From: CAYJLW01 sp964370965
GTDB taxonomy: Bacteria; Actinomycetota; Acidimicrobiia; UBA2766
Direction of reading: 5' to 3'
Length of the DNA: 5,589 nucleotides
Assembly: GCA_964370965.1 (NCBI GenBank)
Contig: CAYJLW010000129.1
Span: forward strand, 1-5,589
Part shown: positions 4,627 to 5,589 of the stretch, one piece after another
How positions within the stretch are numbered: the first letter of the stretch is position 1
Layout: each line of letters begins with the position of its first letter
Made by a program: the position numbers and the translations under genes
Notes under the pieces: model-generated
What the model was told of the DNA's origin: nothing
Databases searched by the model: none
What the model saw: the letters and a program-made list of their open reading frames with translations, nothing else

Positions 4627-5589
4627 GTGTACACCGTGGACATCGACATCGGAGGAACCCTCACCGACGGCCTCGTGAGCGACGCCACGGACGCCCTCGC
4701 CGTCAAGGTCGACACCACCCCGCACGACTTCACCGTGTGCTTCTTCGACTGCCTGCGCGAGGCGGCCACGGAGCTGGGCTTCACCGACATCGGGTCCTTC
4801 CTCGACCGGGTCGCCGTCATCCGCTGGTCGTCCACGATCTCCACCAACGTCCTCGCCGAACGCAAGGGCCCCCGCATCGGCCTCCTGGGGAGCCCGGGCA
4901 TGGGCACGGCGCTCTACGGGCCGGAGACGAGCCCGGCGGTCGACACGATCCTCGACCCGTCGAGCATCACCGAGGTCGCCCTGCCCCTCCAGCGCGAGGA
5001 GGTCCTCACCCAGGTGCGGGCCCTCCTCGAACAGGGGGTGCGCCGGGTCTGCGTGAGCCTGCAGGGCGCCTACGCCGATCCGGGCCCCGAGACCGACGTG
5101 AAGCAGTGGGTGGCAGACCAGTATCCCGACCACTTCCTCGGCGCCGTGCCCGTCCTCGCGGGCACGGACATGATCGTCCACCCCGACGACCGCACCCGCA
5201 CGCACATGGCGCTCGTGAACGCGTACGTACACACGCCCCTGGCGGTGTCGCTCTTCAAGGCCGAGGAGGAGCTCATGCACCTCTACGGCTACCGGCGGCC
5301 GCTCTACATCGGCCACGTCTCCGGCGGCGTCGCCCGCGTCGCCAAGACCAAGGGCTTCGACACCCTGGAGTCCGGGCCCGTCTTCGGGATCTCCGCCGGC
5401 GCCTACTCCGCCCGGCGCTACGGCCACGACAGGGTCCTCGCCCTCGACGTGGGCGGCACCACGGCGAAGCTGGGCGTCATCCTGGACGGCCGGGCGGCGA
5501 TGGCCGAGCGCACCGACATGTTCGGCATCCCGCTGGAGACCCCGTGGATCCTGCTCCGCTCCGTCGCCCTCGGCGGCGGCAGCGTGGCC
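4627..5589 (+). CDS. Hydantoinase/oxoprolinase-family protein, N-terminal part (runs off window)
   Basis: The first 321 codons of a gene that continues past the right edge; family members are usually about 650-720 residues. The N-terminus has the ATP-binding motif of the acetate/sugar kinase fold, VDIDIGGTLTD (residues 4-14). It is followed by RWSSTISTNVLAERKGPRIGLL (66-87), typical of the Hydant_A_N domain, and RTHMALVNAYV (191-201). The Hydantoinase_A core then begins with TLESGPVFG (246-254) and a second phosphate-binding motif LALDVGGTTAKLGVI (271-285); the window ends in ALGGGSVA. The family couples ATP hydrolysis either to opening of hydantoin or 5-oxoproline rings, or, with a HyuB-type partner, to carboxylation of ketones (acetone and acetophenone carboxylases). 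The available part does not separate these. A HyuB-like partner gene would be expected downstream. The start is GTG with a weak GCGGGG site 6 bases upstream; TTG at 4621 is a less likely alternative. It has its own promoter and the shared operator. Confidence 0.9.
   Translation, partial: MYTVDIDIGGTLTDGLVSDATDALAVKVDTTPHDFTVCFFDCLREAATELGFTDIGSFLDRVAVIRWSSTISTNVLAERKGPRIGLLGSPGMGTALYGPETSPAVDTILDPSSITEVALPLQREEVLTQVRALLEQGVRRVCVSLQGAYADPGPETDVKQWVADQYPDHFLGAVPVLAGTDMIVHPDDRTRTHMALVNAYVHTPLAVSLFKAEEELMHLYGYRRPLYIGHVSGGVARVAKTKGFDTLESGPVFGISAGAYSARRYGHDRVLALDVGGTTAKLGVILDGRAAMAERTDMFGIPLETPWILLRSVALGGGSVA

Noticed and set aside
4321..5427. A 368-codon open frame on the - strand
   Set aside because: It is antisense to the CoA-transferase B and hydantoinase-family genes, crosses a promoter and operator, and shows no domain; another high-GC shadow.

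Overview
The window looks like chromosomal DNA of a high-GC actinobacterium. G/C dominates third codon positions, Shine-Dalgarno sites are GGAGG-like, five of the six gene starts are GTG, and the two clearest promoters have TTGAC-type -35 boxes with TAnnnT -10 boxes. The genus cannot be named from the sequence. All six supported genes lie on the + strand and cover almost the whole window; no intergenic gap exceeds about 165 bases. No RNA gene, mobile element or CRISPR array was seen.

Layout: (1) 38-802, a TetR-family regulator, possibly translationally coupled to an upstream gene cut off at the window edge. (2) 953-1723, an IclR-family regulator. (3) After a 165-base gap with a promoter and an operator-like repeat, a tight three-gene operon: 1889-2890, a metal-dependent hydrolase of the amidohydrolase type resembling the uncharacterised DUF6282 family; 2894-3745 and 3742-4512, the two subunits of a family I (glutaconate-type) CoA-transferase, with 3-base and overlapping (GTGA) junctions. 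(4) After a 114-base gap with a second promoter and operator, 4627 to the window end, the first 321 codons of a hydantoinase/oxoprolinase-family protein (HyuA-like; the family also includes subunits of acetone and acetophenone carboxylases).

The most notable signal is regulatory. Just downstream of both promoter -10 boxes sits the same element: three 5-base half-sites (TTCTG or its complement CAGAA), alternating in orientation, at exactly 10-base steps (1823/1833/1843 and 4579/4589/4599). Each adjacent pair has the 5-5-5 dyad geometry of the classical IclR operator. The simplest reading is that the adjacent IclR protein represses both transcripts, making hydrolase, CoA-transferase and hydantoinase/carboxylase one regulon. 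A weaker version of the dyad (898-912) lies before the iclR-type gene itself and may allow autoregulation.

Metabolically the set suggests catabolism of a small organic compound, either an ATP-dependent ring-opening (hydantoin/lactam) or a ketone carboxylation, with the product activated to a CoA thioester by the CoA-transferase. The substrate, and the role of the DUF6282-like hydrolase, cannot be read from the sequence; this is the part most likely to be undescribed.
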